Notes: generated by a model not told the origin, from the sequence alone. A stretch of 64,000 nucleotides of DNA from Physcomitrium patens (GCF_000002425.4 NC_037258.1:2711964-2775963); one strand, 5' to 3'. Numbered from the stretch's first letter, positions 26,128 to 40,649 are shown. A program made the numbers and translations.

Positions 26128-29100
26128 TTTGCTATTTATCAAAGGCTTTTAAATCTAGTGCCTTTTTCAACTTTTGATGCCTATCCTTTACTAATGATTT
26201 TATTAGCAAATCAACAAGTATGTCTTCATTTACACAATACTTCATGTCAATCACTTCTATTTCAATCTTCTTTCTTATAAAGTCATGTTGAATGTCAATA
26301 TCCTTGATTCTTGAGAGATGCTTTAGATTCTTTACAAAAGCAAGTCATCTCTGATTATCATACGTCATTGGAGTTGCTTCCAATTGCACAAGTCCAATGT
26401 CTTCTAAAATACATCTTTGTCAAATAGCTTCTATTGCACCTTGACTTGCTACCATATATTTTGCCTCCATTGTCGACCTTGTAATTTTTGGTTGTTTCTT
26501 ACAATTCTATGAAATTGCTCCTACTCCAATAAAGAATATATATATTTTATTGTTGATCTTCTATCATTTACATCTCTAGTCCAATCCAAATCACAATAAC
26601 CATATAATGCAATATTATTTCTTCTAAGATACAATTTGAAGTTTAAAGTGGCTTTCAAGTACCTCATAATCTTTTTGATGGTTGTCCAATAGATTGATCT
26701 AGTCTCTGATATGTGTTGACTTACAACACTCATCATATATGCAAGATCTATTTTTATGCCAACCATTATATATATATAAGTGAACTTATTGTTGTTTTGT
26801 ATGAAACATCTTTTATTTCATCTTCAACTTCAGCAAACTCTTCATCCATGAGCTTCATTAACTTCAAATTGGTCTCTATATGTGTTTCAATGGACTTACA
26901 CTCCTCTATGTTGAATTTTTTTAATATCTCTTCAATATACTTGCTTTAGCTCATTATAATGGTCTTCTTACTACAATCTCTTAGAAACTCTATTCCTAAA
27001 TAATAATGGAGCTCTTCCAAATCATTCATCTTATACTCCTTTTCTAACTTTGCCTTCAACTAATCCATCTTCTTCATGGTGGTACTCAATATAATTAAAT
27101 CATCAATATAGAAGATAAAAATCAATATAAATTCATTTGATTGTATTACATGTAAGAAATGATCAGCCTCATTTCTTATTAATCTTTCATTCACAAAGAA
27201 CATATTAATGTGTTAGTACCATATCCTTAGTGATTGTTTTAATCTATACAATGATTTCTTCTACTTACAAACAAGGTTTTATTTCTCTTTTTCAACAAAT
27301 CCTTGAGGTTGATCCATATAGATGTCTTCTTCCAACTTTCTATTCAAAAAAACTATCTTTACATCTATTTGATGTATTTCAAAGTCGATTATTGCTCCAA
27401 TTGCCATAATAATTGTAATGGTAGTGAATTTAGCAATAGGAGCAAATGTTTCATTGAAATTAATACCAACTTGTGAGTAGCTTTTGGCAACTAATTTTGT
27501 TTTATATCTTACAACTTTATCTATTGCATGGTTTTTAGTTTTAAACACCTACTTGCAACCAATTGAAGATCAATTTGGTGGAAGTTGAGTTAATTTTTAT
27601 ATTCCATTATCCATGAGTGATTTGTATTCTTTTTTCCTGGCCTTTTTCTACTTCATAGCATCTATGGATTTCATTGCATCACACAAATTCAATGGATCAG
27701 CAAAAAGTACTATATTGGCATGTTTTTTGCTTACTTGATGAAAAATGTGGTTCTTCTATTATTCATCACATGGTCTTCTTTCTCTCAAAAGATATCTCTT
27801 TCTATTTAAAAATGATTCATCTTATTAAATTCTATGCACTCTTCTAAGTTTTTTCTAATTTAAAGTTTGTCTTTTCTCATTGAAAGGTTGGCATTCTTCA
27901 TCATCATTATAATCTTTAATATCTTCATTGCTGATTCTAGAAATTGTAGAGGATTTTTCGTTCATCTTCATTGCATTTTCACCTTCATTTATACCTCCAT
28001 CATCTTCATTGTCATCATCTTTTTCTTCTTTTTTTATTGAATTTAAAGATGTATCTACAAATATACTATTACTTACACTTAGACATATCTCCAAGTGCTC
28101 ACAAATATGCTTATATTCTAAAAACTCTACAACATGACTTTTAATGATCTTCTTGGTATCCAAACACATTAATCTATATGCCTTGATGCCTTTACAATAT
28201 CCAAAAAATAAATATTTTGTACCTTTTGTATCAAATTCGAATTTCATACAATATGGTATCTTGGCATAAGCAATGCATTAAAAAATCATCATGTATGAAA
28301 TACAAGGTTTCTTCCTATTCCATACTTCTTCTAGAATTATTGATGTGAGTATACTTATAGAGCATCTATTCCTTGTATATACTACATTCACCACAATTTT
28401 TATTCAAAACTTCTATCTAAGATATTAAGCATGTAGCATATTCCTTGTTATCTCCACAATAGTTTGATTTGCTCTTTTAACAACTCAATTTGTTGTAGAG
28501 TGTAAAAAATAGAGATTTATCTTGCAATATGTTAAATCTTCAAGAATTCATCAAAAGACTTTGATAAGTATTTACTTCTATTGTCTGTGTATAACACCTT
28601 AATCTTGCACTCACATTATTTTTTTATAAGTGCCTTAAAGTCCTGAAACCTAAAAAAACACTCACTTTTGGATTTGAGGATGAAAAGCCACATTTTCCTT
28701 GAAAAATCATCAAGGAGTGTGACTAAGTACCTTGTTCCTCTAATTGATAGTATCTTCATTAATCTACAAACATCCGAATGCACAATCTCTAACAATTTGC
28801 TTGTACATGTTGTAACTCCACTTGGAAATGAGGCCCTTTGTTGTTTGCATTGGATACTACCTTCACAAGCAAGTACTATGGCATTATAGTTGAACTGACT
28901 AAGATCCAAGCTACTTACCATGGATTGGAGTTCCTTCATGCCCTTGACATTCAAATGACTAAGGCATCAATACCAAATGTCAAATTTATCTTGATTATAT
29001 GAATACTTAGCAAATGCAGCCACTTCAATTCCATTCACTTTCTTACACTTGATGAAGTAAAGGTTGCCATGTTTAAAGCCTTTGGCAACATCATCTCAAT

Positions 29101-29430
29101 CCAATTTCTTTACAAAGCACCCAATCTTATCAAATTGTACCTTACAACCATATGAAATTAGTTTAATCATTGAAAGGAGATTTTTCTTGATCTTGGATAC
29201 ATGCAAGACGTCCTTCAATTTGATCTTCTTAATTTTTCCTCTCACAACAATCTCTACTAAAATAGAGCTCATTCCAATGACTTATACCATGCTATTATTT
29301 CCTATAAAAATATCTATTGCTGAAATTTCTTTATAAGTGTCAAATAAATATTTGTATAGAGTCATGTATTTGGTGGCATCCGAATCATTCACCTGTTTGA
29401 CGATCTAAACAATGGACTTATACTTTGATT
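26128..29430 (-). pseudogene. Decayed copia gag-pol: protease, integrase, RT, RNase H
   Basis: Minus-strand order, upstream to downstream: a protease reading DSDATKYMT near 29375 (DSGAT with Gly changed to Asp), then IFIGNNSMV. Next comes the integrase (28954-28616), with CKQQRASFP-like and LDDFSRKMWLF motifs, then a post-integrase block (28247-27855) starting KFEFDTKGTKYLFFGY with a long acidic insertion. The RVT_2 reverse transcriptase (27548-27279) has YKTKLVAKSYSQ, FNETFAPIAKFTTI and QIDVKIVFLN, and the catalytic YIDDL lies near 27105. The RNase H region (26766-26521) has YMMSVVSQH and DVNDRRST. The C-terminal end is near 26140 (KDRHQKLKKALDLKAFDK). Protease-integrase-RT-RNase H order identifies the copia superfamily. 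Stops and frameshifts separate all blocks; capsid and 5' LTR are not in place. Confidence 0.85.
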
Positions 29431-29839
29431 TAATAAATAAATCTTCAATTTAAGATAAGTTTAGATTATTTAACTTCTGAGTTTTATTTTTTTATTTTTT
29501 GCTTTATATTTAATAAAAAAATCAGTAAAATAAAATAAAAATTTATGTATTAAAGGAATTTTTTTCTATTACATACATTAATTCTTTCATGTTTTCAAAT
29601 ATTTATTTATGTCATGAGTTTAATAATAAAATATCATTATTTATTACTATTATTTATTGGAAGCACCTTAAAAGGATTGTTATAAGATTCATACGATGAT
29701 TTGAATAATGTTAAACATTTGAATAACTTCTCATTTCTTTTAATGTCTTTAATAGCTACTTCTTTCTTCACATTGTTATTCAATTAGAGATTGTTGATTT
29801 TCCTATTGTTTCAAGTCATCAGAAATTAATCTTTAAAAC

Positions 29840-30082
29840 TGGTGTGCAAATTAAAAAGTTTGTATTTTGGTAATATTCATCATAGATGTCCAAAATCTGT
29901 ATATTGTTGGATAACAAACTTCACAGATCACAATTTGTTACTTGGGGGCATTCCTCTCTTACTTTTAAGACACCAATTGTTGGTTAGAGGAAAATCAAAC
30001 AAAGCTACAAAATTCTTAACTACAAAGTTCAAAAACTACAAATACAAGTATAAGTCCATTGTTTAGATCGTCAAACAGGTGA
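29840..30082 (+). pseudogene. Inverted copia fragment carrying the end of gag
   Basis: The plus strand at about 30047-30082 repeats, as a reverse complement and apparently without mismatch over about 36 bp, the start of the copia protease region at about 29388-29424. Both read YKSIV-stop-IVKQVN in the same frame, but on opposite strands. The upstream plus-strand open stretch (29842-30066) therefore probably represents the missing gag C-terminus in inverted orientation. Its right end at 30,082 is also where AT-rich transposon DNA ends. Confidence 0.6.
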
Positions 30083-31860
30083 ATGTTGGTGTCGGTGTCA
30101 GTGTGAAGGTAACCAGAGTTTCGAATGGACTCCGAAAGAGCATATTCTAGTTCTGGCAAATGAGATGTTTCTGAAGAGGCCAGAGTTTCGTCTTATCTTC
30201 TTCTCACCGTTACCACATACACTGAAGTATTTGACGAGGTTGTAGGTAGCATTAGAAATGACATGATCATGGCCAGATATCCTGACTGTGCTTTTGATCG
30301 ATGCTGTAGGAAAGAATCAGCACCTGTGTGATCCAAAACGGCTTCAGAACTCTCACCTTTTGCCATGTTTCAGAACTATGAACAACTCTTGGCAACTGTA
30401 GGTGTGCTATCAAACTACCTCGTGATGTAAACAAATGGACTCGAAGTTGTCAAGCATACTTTCGTGGAGCAGAGAAAGGTAAAGAGTACTAGAGGTGCTT
30501 TAAATCGACAATAAAGATTGTACGAATAACAGCCATTCAGACTGGTGAGAAGCATTTCGCCTGTGTAGCCAGCCTTACAATGAAATGGATCTCATTAGCG
30601 ATGAACTTGACAGGAACTGATGCGCGGAGCATTCACAAATACTTGACAGTGAGTTATGCACGTGGTCGTTGCATGGCGTGTTGGATAATGTATTAAAGAC
30701 AGCAGAATCGATGCTGTTGCGAACCAACAAGTCGTTATGGCCGTCAATCTGCAAATTGACCTCCCATTGACAAATGTGAGACGTTCTGAAGGTCATAACA
30801 ATAAGAAAAAGATAAAAAGCAGAGAGGTCAAATGAGCGAAGATGTTACAGTACAGCGAAATTAACACGCTGCTTATAAGAAAAATTCTTTACAAATTACT
30901 CACTGATACTTTGATGGGGTATTCAATACCCGTCTTTTCTCGGCGTTTTGACCAGTCTTTGTTTAACCACCACAGCACAACCTCTGCGTATCACTGTTTA
31001 CCCTTTCGTTGCATTCCTGTGAAGGGCTCAGAGGTCTACTGTTGGTATCAGTTGCCTAATGATCATCGTCATATGATTGATGTGGGGTTGAATAGACCAG
31101 CATAGCATTTTCAACTTCAATCACAGCTATCCCTCTAACTTAAACTATTCTATGCAGCGCACATACATGCTGCTAGAGGTCATTCAAAAGATGTTGTAAT
31201 ATGCGGAAGGCATAGCAAATCATACCCTGCATGGAATCTTCTGTCAACTAAGATATGTATCACTTGAATTGGGTACAAAACCTTGTTTTACAAGACTTTG
31301 TGAGGTTCGATCAGAAACCGGAAGCAATCTAGAAAATATAAGCTTTGGACTGGAATGACTCAAAGCTGAAGGGACAGCGAATGCCCAGCATTAAATCAGG
31401 CTTGAGAATGTTGCCAATATTCTGCCAGTTAAATTGCAGTTACTGATCGATTTTGCAGAAGTTGAGCTTACGATACATGTACAACTTGGCGTTTACAATT
31501 GAGCAGTCAAATTCGATGTTTGTTAGGAAAAAATACAGTCTGCCTAGACAAGTGAGACCAGGCAATCAACGCTGCGGTGGTAATAAAGCATCTGGGTTCA
31601 AATTCTTCTGCAAATGGAATGTGAGGTTTTAACTTGGTTCTATCAAAAGGAAGAGGTGATTCATTTACAATGTCGCTCTCCCCATGAAGTATCTATTTTT
31701 GGAAGAAGAAATAGACTCATTTTTATGAGCGGCTAGATCAACAACCAGCTTCAACTTAGTCAAACATCCATTGGTAGTCTAAGATCTTCAGACAAAGAAG
31801 CACTTGTATGTGTAGATAGATATAGGTGTACTAGTATTAGGTGCCTTTGGTTTGGAAGTG
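30083..31860. other. Balanced-composition region without a recognised gene
   Basis: GC content rises sharply compared with the neighbouring transposons. Short open stretches on both strands (for example 30575-30796 and 30842-31105) show no recognisable motif and no consistent splicing. A GGGTATTCAATACCC palindrome lies near 30918. The region could be an untranslated transcript or a decayed gene. Confidence 0.4.
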
Positions 31861-31995
31861 AAATATTAAATTTTAAAGTAATTGATGTATAATAATGTAT
31901 AAAATGATAGTAAATCACAATCCAAAAAATGTTGCCAAGAATCACACAAACACATTCCATCAACAATAATAATATGTAAGGAAAAGAGAAATAAT

Positions 31996-32034
<39 letters not shown>

Positions 32035-33545
32035 AAATCAAAAAAATAAAAATCATAGACTACAACAATACGAATATTCTGTCTTTATTTTCTTGTATAT
32101 TCTAAAAATTTATATATAATTTTTTTCTTTTACCAAGAATACTTAAAATTTAGATATATTTCTTTTTTCTCTCCAGTTTTAGCATCACAATTTTTTTTGA
32201 GATGTAACAAAATTATTAATTATTAATTAGTAAATAAAATAAAAATATAATATAAAATAAAATAAAAATTAAATAAAACAAAAAATTATAATATATATAT
32301 ATATATATATATAATATTATACACACATACATTTATTATGGAAATACATTGTTGGTGATGTATTTTGGGAATTGATTTTAAAGATATACCACATATTTCA
32401 TTTATTTAAAAATCAATAAACTGAAAAAATTTAATAAATTTTAAGTTATGGAAAATTAAGTATGATTAAAAATTCCAGTTTTACATTTTGAATAATTTTA
32501 TTAATGTTGAAAAATAACAGACTTTATAAAAGAAAATGATGTCTTAAAAACGAATTTGTATATGACTATTTAACTTCAAAACATGAACTTAATTTCTTAA
32601 TAAATATTACAGGCATAAGAAATTAATTAATTAATCTTCGAAATGGATTTCAACTTTAGTTATATGTTTAAAATATTCAAATAGATGAAAAAATATATGT
32701 TTGTAGATTTTTATAAATTTTTATAAAAACAAAGATATAAAGTGTATTTTAATGATAAAAAATTATAATAAATAATTTAAAATTAAATAATTAATTTAAT
32801 AATTAATTCAAAAATCTGATTTTAATTGAGCTCATGCATCCATCAAAAATCAAGTTACACTTTAGAAAACTATCTATATGAAAGCCAATAATACAATTTT
32901 TTTCAATTACATGGTTGTTATAAATAATTTATTGAATTTCAATTAATTTTTTTTATAAAATCAAAATTTATACTATTTTAACAAAATAATTAATTATAAT
33001 CAGTTTATATATATACATATATTTGAAGTGCAATTTTTTAAAACTTTTAGAAAAAAATTAAGAAAATTCTATCTTTCTTATTAGAACCTTAAAAAATTAA
33101 ATAATATACATCATATATTTAAATATTTATTTATTTATTTATTTGATGATCTTATATACCATTTTTATAAAGGACTTGTTATTAACACAGTTGTCTATAA
33201 TTGAAAGATATTATTTAAGAAAAATAAAGGTTGGTGTAAAACAAAAACAAAAGAAATAAGAAAATAAAAGGCTTATTTAGATAAAAGTTTAATTCTTTAA
33301 ATTTAAGAATTTTAAGTGAGAATTTATAATTATAATTATAATTCAAATTTATAATTTATTTTAATTAAAATCTTCTAAATTATATAAAATTATAAAATCT
33401 TCTATTATTATATTTGTTTGCATGCATCTTTATTGTCTGCATTGCATAGTGAGTTTTATATATTAACTTTTAAATTTTGGTAAGTTTTTGGATCAAGAGA
33501 TATTAATTTAATTATCTAAGAGGATATTGTAACTTTAATTCTTTA

Positions 33546-33578
<33 letters not shown>

Positions 33579-33970
33579 ATAGAAGAATGCATTCCAATAG
33601 AAATTAACCAAGCAATGAAGAAGGATGATAATGAGGGTGGTGAAATTTTGTATTGATGCAAGTATGTATATTTCTCAATTTTTCAATCATAGAACAACAA
33701 GTTGTCTTATATCCCTTTTGAATTAGCAAACTCTTTGCATTGTGCTTCAACTTTTCTAAGAAAAATGCCACTAACATTATTAAGTAAAGATGAAAAATTT
33801 ACAGTTTTGAAACAACACCATTGAAATATGCAGTAGATACTCCTAAATAAGATTTAACTAACAAATCTGTTTAGATAAAGTAGCATTTATTGGTTAAAAA
33901 TTACTCAAAGTTGTGAAAGATTGCATGCATGAAAATGACACCTGAAACCCAATAAAATTATTTTGCAAGC
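31861..33970. other. AT-rich spacer
   Basis: No gene was seen. TA runs lie at about 31999-32031, 32292-32313 and 33547-33578. Confidence 0.6.
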
Positions 33971-34776
33971 TGTATGAATTTTATCTTTTTCAGAAAAAAA
34001 AAAACAAATAACAAAACAAAACAAACAAAAACAAAAACAATACATTACATTACATCGATACATAAGTTACAAAGCTCCAGCACGGCAAACATGTTACAAT
34101 CCGAGAACACAGAGAGCTTCCTTCAAAGGGCCGCTCATGATAAAACAACTGTAACTTATTGAAACATTCTTTGAAAGTAGCTCAAGTAGCGTTGTGCATT
34201 CGTATCCGCTTCGTGTCTGAACACCGAGTGATCCGACTTGACGTTGTTCGTAAGCAGATTGTGATTGTTGGGTTCCAACACATGAACGTGTTGGTGCATG
34301 TCAAACTCCAACTTTCCACATCTAGACTGCATTCAACGTGAGAGAGAGAGGGCGTAATTCTTCGTACAATACTAGGAGATGTTAATTTAGGGCTGGAATT
34401 ACATCAAATGATAGAACAGGTGGAAAAGGTGCAACCAGCTTTTATATATATATATATATATATAAATACATACATATATACTGATTTCTGATCTATCCGA
34501 AAGATCAATAACAACCGCTGTTTATTTTTACTAATCCGAACTTAAGTACCGTTGTGTTTAAGGAACCACTCCGACTTCAAAGATCATGGTGGGTTCCAAC
34601 TTGCTAGCTGCACCACCTCGATTCAGGAGGTCGTTACTTGTCACCAAAAAAGTAATACTAGAAAGTAAGAAAAGCTCAAAATTTGGATACTAACCAAAAG
34701 TATAGTACTCAACAGCATTTCAGTAAAGAGAAAAAAAAAAAAAACGGAAAGCTTCCTTCACAGTCTCCGTTCACGA

Positions 34777-35246
34777 GGTTATTAAATCGGTCTCTGTAGT
34801 TTTAAACGGATGAATCTCCAGCGACATCCTCTCTAGCTGTTCAACACTCCTTTCCAGCTGCACCTCAAGGTCTTCTTCAAGCCATCTGACGACTGCACCT
34901 TCAGCTCAAAACTCCAGGCTGTGAAGAGTGACAACGTAGGAAAACTGTGAAGAACCAGCATCAGTGTTGTTTTGCCAATTCGGTTTGATTGTGGAGTGAC
35001 AACCACTCTTGCAATTCGGTCCACTTGTGAAGAGTGCACAACGATGACTGCAGAGGTAGCATTTGTGTAGCTCTTTATGGAGATCAAAACCTGCTGCGTT
35101 ACAAGATAACAAATGAGAACGGTATATTTTTTGGAGAAAAGGTTTTTGGCTGTTGTTGTTGTTGTTGCTAGCTTTCCTTCTTCTTCTGCTGCTTCTGCTT
35201 CTTCTTCTACTTCAGCAGCAGAGTACTCCATTTCAAACGCTGCCAT
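34777..35246 (-). CDS. Weak candidate small spliced gene, unknown product
   Basis: Two pieces on the minus strand look protein-like. A possible first exon starts at 35246 with MAAFEMEYSAAEVEEE, an acidic Ala/Glu stretch. A possible last exon after an AG at about 34889 reads LEEDLEVQLERSVEQLERM then SLEIHPFKTTETDLITS and a stop at 34777-34779, with amphipathic helix character. The middle part is open in more than one frame and I could not fix the junctions. The acidic start is encoded by a GAA/GCA-rich repeat, which can mimic coding sequence. No family was recognised, so this may not be a gene. Confidence 0.22.
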
Positions 35247-35559
35247 CTCAAATGTGTCTCACGAGATTCAAGCCCACTTCCTTACAAGGGAGGAATGTGA
35301 AGGGTTGCCCAACAAACCTGATGACTCGTGGGAGGAGTCAACTTGTACCCCGCACCTCTCACAATCCCCAATCCCTCCCATTAAGATATTATCTTACCCC
35401 TCTTTCCTTGCCCTTCAAATTTACTTTTGTGTTTGTTTGTTGCTCATTTAGCAAAGCCCATGATGGTGTTGACAACTCCTCCAAGTCCTCTCTGTATGCA
35501 TATATATATATATATATATATATAAATGTAATTTATGTTTGTATCGATTAGCATTAATT

Positions 35560-38500
35560 GATTATATAGTAATTTTGGCTTCCAATGTGTACTGTAGAAA
35601 TCAGCATGTGTTGTAGGCTGCAATCACTGCTGCCCTTGCCAATCTTGCCATCTTTGTTAATGAGAAGCCTTGTGTCCTTTGAGTTGTGTAGAGCATGTAC
35701 TTTGTGAAATATACCAATAGGGACTTCTTCCTCTGTTTTATTTATATCTTTATTTGCCTACTTTGTATTTTTTGTAAGGTGAAAAAAATGACATGTGGAA
35801 AACCACTTGCAAGCTGGTCATTTTTGTAAGGATGATTTTGATTTGTGCCTGCAACTCCTGTTCAATGAAAACCCATCATGCGAAAGAAATATGTAAATTT
35901 AGCAAAGTGTTTTTATTTTGATTCACCTCATTTAGAGTTTGAATAAACAGATTGGGGAAAAAGTAAAAGTAAAAGTAAAAGTTTTTTTTTTTTTTTTTTT
36001 TTAAGTGCATGAAATCAGAAGTACAAGCACGAGAGATCAGACAAAACCTGTTCATCTTCACAAACCGTTGTGGCCATTTGACAATATCTGTGCTGACATG
36101 CTGCCCATGTGCTGTAAAGTGTGGTTTTTTCAAATTAGTTATTCCTGTGTTTTTGATATTCTTTAAACAATAGTATTTGTTTAAGAGGATTTTGAAACAA
36201 GGTGGATTGATGAGGATCTGGATAAATATTTCTTTGCTGTCTGGTGTTGTTTCAATCCAGATTAAATAAATTAGAACTAATTCAGTTAATGTGTAGGATA
36301 GGTTGTATGAGTGGTAGTAGCTGATGTATAGGAATGTAGACCTTACTTTGACCTATTCTTGGAAACAATTGATAGTTAGTTTATTAAGTTTATTCACTTC
36401 AGGATACAAATTTTGGGGAATCAAGAACCTTGATTTGACGAATAGAGTGTTTTTTTTTACTTCTTTTTACAACAATTTTTGTATTGTTTTTTGGTGTCTC
36501 AACAATATATATCTTCACATACCAGGAAAAGAGTGTGTGTGTTTTTGTGTGCAACTCCATTAACAAATTATCTATCTATCTATCTATCTATATCTCAATA
36601 AGTATGTACCTTCAACAAAAACAGAACCCTAAAAAACCCATTTGTCTCCTTGGCTTTCTCCCTCCAATACTAGAAAAATAAGCACAAAAACCATGCATCT
36701 CCATCACTTTTCTGCACCCCATTGCCTGCACGAAACCCTAAATATCTATTCTTCTCCATGACTTTCCCATCATTTCATGGAATGGAACCCTAAAAACCAT
36801 GCAAATCCTGCCACTTTCCCTTTCTTTGATGGTGTGCAGAATGCTAAAAACCTGTGTTTGTATCCATGCATTTAAGGAGGGTGATGGTGCTTCCCCAAAG
36901 TTGGATAACAACAAAACTAACTATAGGAAACTTTGACTGCCACTGCAAGCCACAACTCCTACAAATGAAACAAGAGAGAGAGGCTGGTGGGTGGTATTAT
37001 TTATTTATCTACTTACTTACTTATTAATACCACCATCTTATTATACTTTGTTTTGTTTTTTGTTCATTGCTTTATGTTGGCACGAGACATGAGAGATTTG
37101 AGGAGATTGGGTTTTCTGGCTGCTGATCTGACACTGCAACAAAATTCAAGGATTTGATCAGATACTATATTCCATTGCCTTCTCCACATGCCGAGAAGAA
37201 AAAAAGGAACCCCAAAAAGAGAAAGCCAAAAGGTGGGTTCCACTTTCCTTTTGACTTTGTTGTGTTTTGTTCCCTTGTTCCCCTTCCCCTATTTCAAAGA
37301 GCCCAGAGCATTAGACCACAATCCAAATTACAGATGGGGGAGGGAAATTAAAATAAAAAAAGGGAAAAAATAGAGGCAAATTTGGTTGACTGAAAATATG
37401 ATGGTATATACTTTTGATAGAAATGGAAGCAATATTTATTTTTAATTAATCTTTCTTAATAATATTTTTAAAAAAATCATGTACAAATCTTCAAAGGGTG
37501 GTGGGGAAATTGACATCATATGGATTTGATTTTTGGTGCCCTTGTGATACACAGCCTTTCAAGGAAGGAGCAGCCATTTGAAGAACCAAGCTTCACACCC
37601 CATATTCAGAATGAGCCACAGTTCATCCATAGTAAAATTAAATAAAACATCAGCAATGTAAAAACCTACTGATAGCAGTGGTACATTTCAATAGAGTTGC
37701 ACACATACATGAATGAAAGCAGAGACAGGATGAATGCCATTGTGCGAGGGTTTTCCATCAGGCAGATCACATGTATCTCTGTTTGTGTGTGTATGAGTGT
37801 GTGTTTATATTTGTATATGAATATATATATATATATATATATATGAATGTGTATACATATATGAATGAGTGAGCAATCAGATTCAACAAGTAATCCGTGT
37901 GTGTGCAAGCAGGTTTTGCTTTCTTCTCATTGGGCACAGAGCACCGGGCATGGAATTATAAGACATAGTTCCAGGGGGTTTGCCAATAATAATGGGTCCA
38001 CTGCACCATTGCTTTATGGATGAATGAATGAAAAAGGAGCATTTGCCTCATCCACAAACACCAAAAAGCTCACTTTGACACCTCTTCTGTGCATGGAAAC
38101 CCTAATAATGTGAGGACTGGGGTGAAGTTTTGGGGCAGGACAGCTGCGTTTTTTTATACTTTGGGCCTTGTCTTTGTGTACAGAGTGAAAAGAGGACAAT
38201 GGGTTTAGTTTGAGTATATTTATCTGCAGTTATTCTTTTTGGACATATAGAAAAAGAATAGTTTGTAGTGCATACTTGAAAAATATCCCATTAAAAATGG
38301 AAATGTAACAATGCCAACATTTAATGTGATTTCATTCTTTGGAAGTGTTGGTTTTTGTAATGTTGGCCTCTGCAAAGCATCAAATTTCATTGTGAGCTAC
38401 CTTCTAATGTATAGCTAAGAAGATTTTTTAAAATCATACTCAAGCAGAGGAGGACAATTTGTTACTGTTTGCTAAATGATCAAAATGGTACCCTATTCGT

Positions 38501-40640
38501 AATTTGGCTTATTTTATTTTATTTTAATAAACTTAGTCCACTTTCCATTCAGAAGCAAAGTCAAGGAAATTTGAATCCAATATATGTACCATTATTAATT
38601 TGTACACTTGAACAATTACTTTTGTACATTGGATTTTATAAAAGGGAACTTTTCTAACCAATAGATGAATGTTTTTTAGAATGCATGGTGTGTTTTTTGA
38701 GAGTTCCCATCCCTGAATGTTCCCAGTTGGTATGTCTGTTTCTGAACTGAAGATGGGTCTTCCTTAAGATTAAGTGGAGAATATCACATGGAATTTTATT
38801 TATTTTTGTGTGAAAGCAATACCTCATTTCCATTCATAATGGTAAAAAGTAAATGATAAATAAACAGAGATGAACTGATTTTCTAGTTTTGTTCGCTGCA
38901 TTTATCCACTAGATTTTATTCATTTATTTTTAGTATGAAATTTGCTTGGTCCAAATGTAATATCTATAATGTTTATATTTTGATCATTTGCACTTTTTTC
39001 CATAAAACAGATCATGACATATAATATGCAAGAAAACTGGATATATAAAGAGGATGGGAATTTCTAGAGTTGAATCCTTGATACAGTTTTTCATCTATGT
39101 TACGTTAAAAGGATTTTCAAAGGAATAAATGAGATGAATTTTCAATAATATCACCAGACAATAAAATTTCAAAATAATAATAATAATAATAATTTTGTTG
39201 AACACAAAAAAAGGAATGGAGAAATGAACAAGGGTTCTCATTTTTAATTTCAGTATTAAAGAATACATTTAAAACATTGGATTTTCTGTTGGTACTTCCA
39301 ATCAATACACAGCTTGTATACTATGCTCAAAACAATGAAAAAATCATTGAAGTTTGATTTATTTATTTGTTTGTGTGTCTGTTTTTGTTTGTTGAAGAAT
39401 GGGTTTCATACTTTTGGCACTGAACCCTAATACCACCTCCCATCCACAGCAATAACTAGGACAACAGTGAAAAGACCAAGTCTCACCTGTGTTTTTCTTT
39501 GGTTCTATATGGTAGCCCAAGTTGCCAGATGCCCAATCTTTGTATCTCATGAAATCCAGCCCATTGTTTTTTTCCAAACCAACAAAATCCCAAAAGGCTA
39601 GGAAGCATGTCCCCCCCCCCCCACAATATCCTTTATTTCCTGTAACAGTTTGCATCATCCTCCATGAAAGCTCACAAACCCAGTCAATTTGCCACATTTT
39701 TCCTGTAGGGTGTGCACACCATTTCCAAGGCAAAGCCCAGCCCTCAATAAATAAACACTTAGACCCTCTTTGTTGAGCCTTGAACTCAAACCCCTCTCTA
39801 AAAAGTTTCCAAATGATTTGAATGGGGGCCACCCTTTTCTGCATAGGGCAATGCACAACTCAGTTTGACTCATTCATGTGTTGTAACCCAATGTAGGATT
39901 GTCTTTTCATAAACAAAATGTCAAACTCACACTCTCTTTTTCATTTATTTTTTTTTAACAATACTTATTCTCAGCAAAGAGAATGAAGAGATTGGCTGGG
40001 TCATGGTTGTGAAGGCCACAAGTGGGTCTATATGACACGACCCAATTTTTCCTTTACTGAACAGCATTTGTATGCTTCAGTTTCTGAACTGGATTGTGGG
40101 TACAGAAGGAGTGAGCAACTAAAGCATTTATAATTCTGCGAGGGTACTAAGTTTCCATTAATTCAATATGGAATGAAAGTCAATCTACACTGCAGAAGGT
40201 GGACTTGGTAGTGTAGAAGGCGTTGAGAATCTCATCCCTTCAGCAACTGCAGTTGACAGTCATCCAGCCACTTCAAATTGAATTAGTGTGTGTGTGTGTG
40301 CGCCTGTGAGTGTATACATGTTTTACTTATTCTTTTATACTTTTAGTTTATTTTTATGTATTTTTCACCAGCCTCTACATGCCTGAACTCATGGAACTCA
40401 TAGAGGCGCTGCCGAGATTACCTGAAATCGTCACCAAGCAATAGTGAAAAACATAACGCAGAAGAATCTCGAAGACTACCACGTTTCGGCGACGTCATCA
40501 GTCATCGGGGCGGCTGATCCATACAAATAGTTCTCAGTCCCATCCCCATTTCACCATCTTACATTTGGCTGAGTCCGTTATTACATTCAACGTGAGTCTG
40601 TTGCTCTCAAATTTGCTTCACCCACCAGGGAGTGAGTGAC
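35560..40640. other. Intergenic region, no supported gene
   Basis: Composition is moderate, with microsatellites and scattered AAACCCTAA telo-box-like motifs (near 36733 and 38097) that occur in plant promoters. A (TATC)n run lies near 36567-36590, a TA run at about 37821-37846 and a C run at 39611-39622. The longest open stretch (39359-39856, minus) has no recognisable motif and is rejected. Unannotated non-coding transcripts are possible. Confidence 0.45.
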
Positions 40641-40645
40641 TGAGT

Positions 40646-40649
40646 GAGA

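Noticed and set aside
39359-39856. 165-codon open frame on the minus strand
   Set aside because: No known motif, odd Trp/Cys-rich composition, crosses a poly-C run that becomes a glycine run, and no splice partners.
40289-40320. TG-rich tract considered as a regulatory site
   Set aside because: It is a plain dinucleotide microsatellite with no associated gene.
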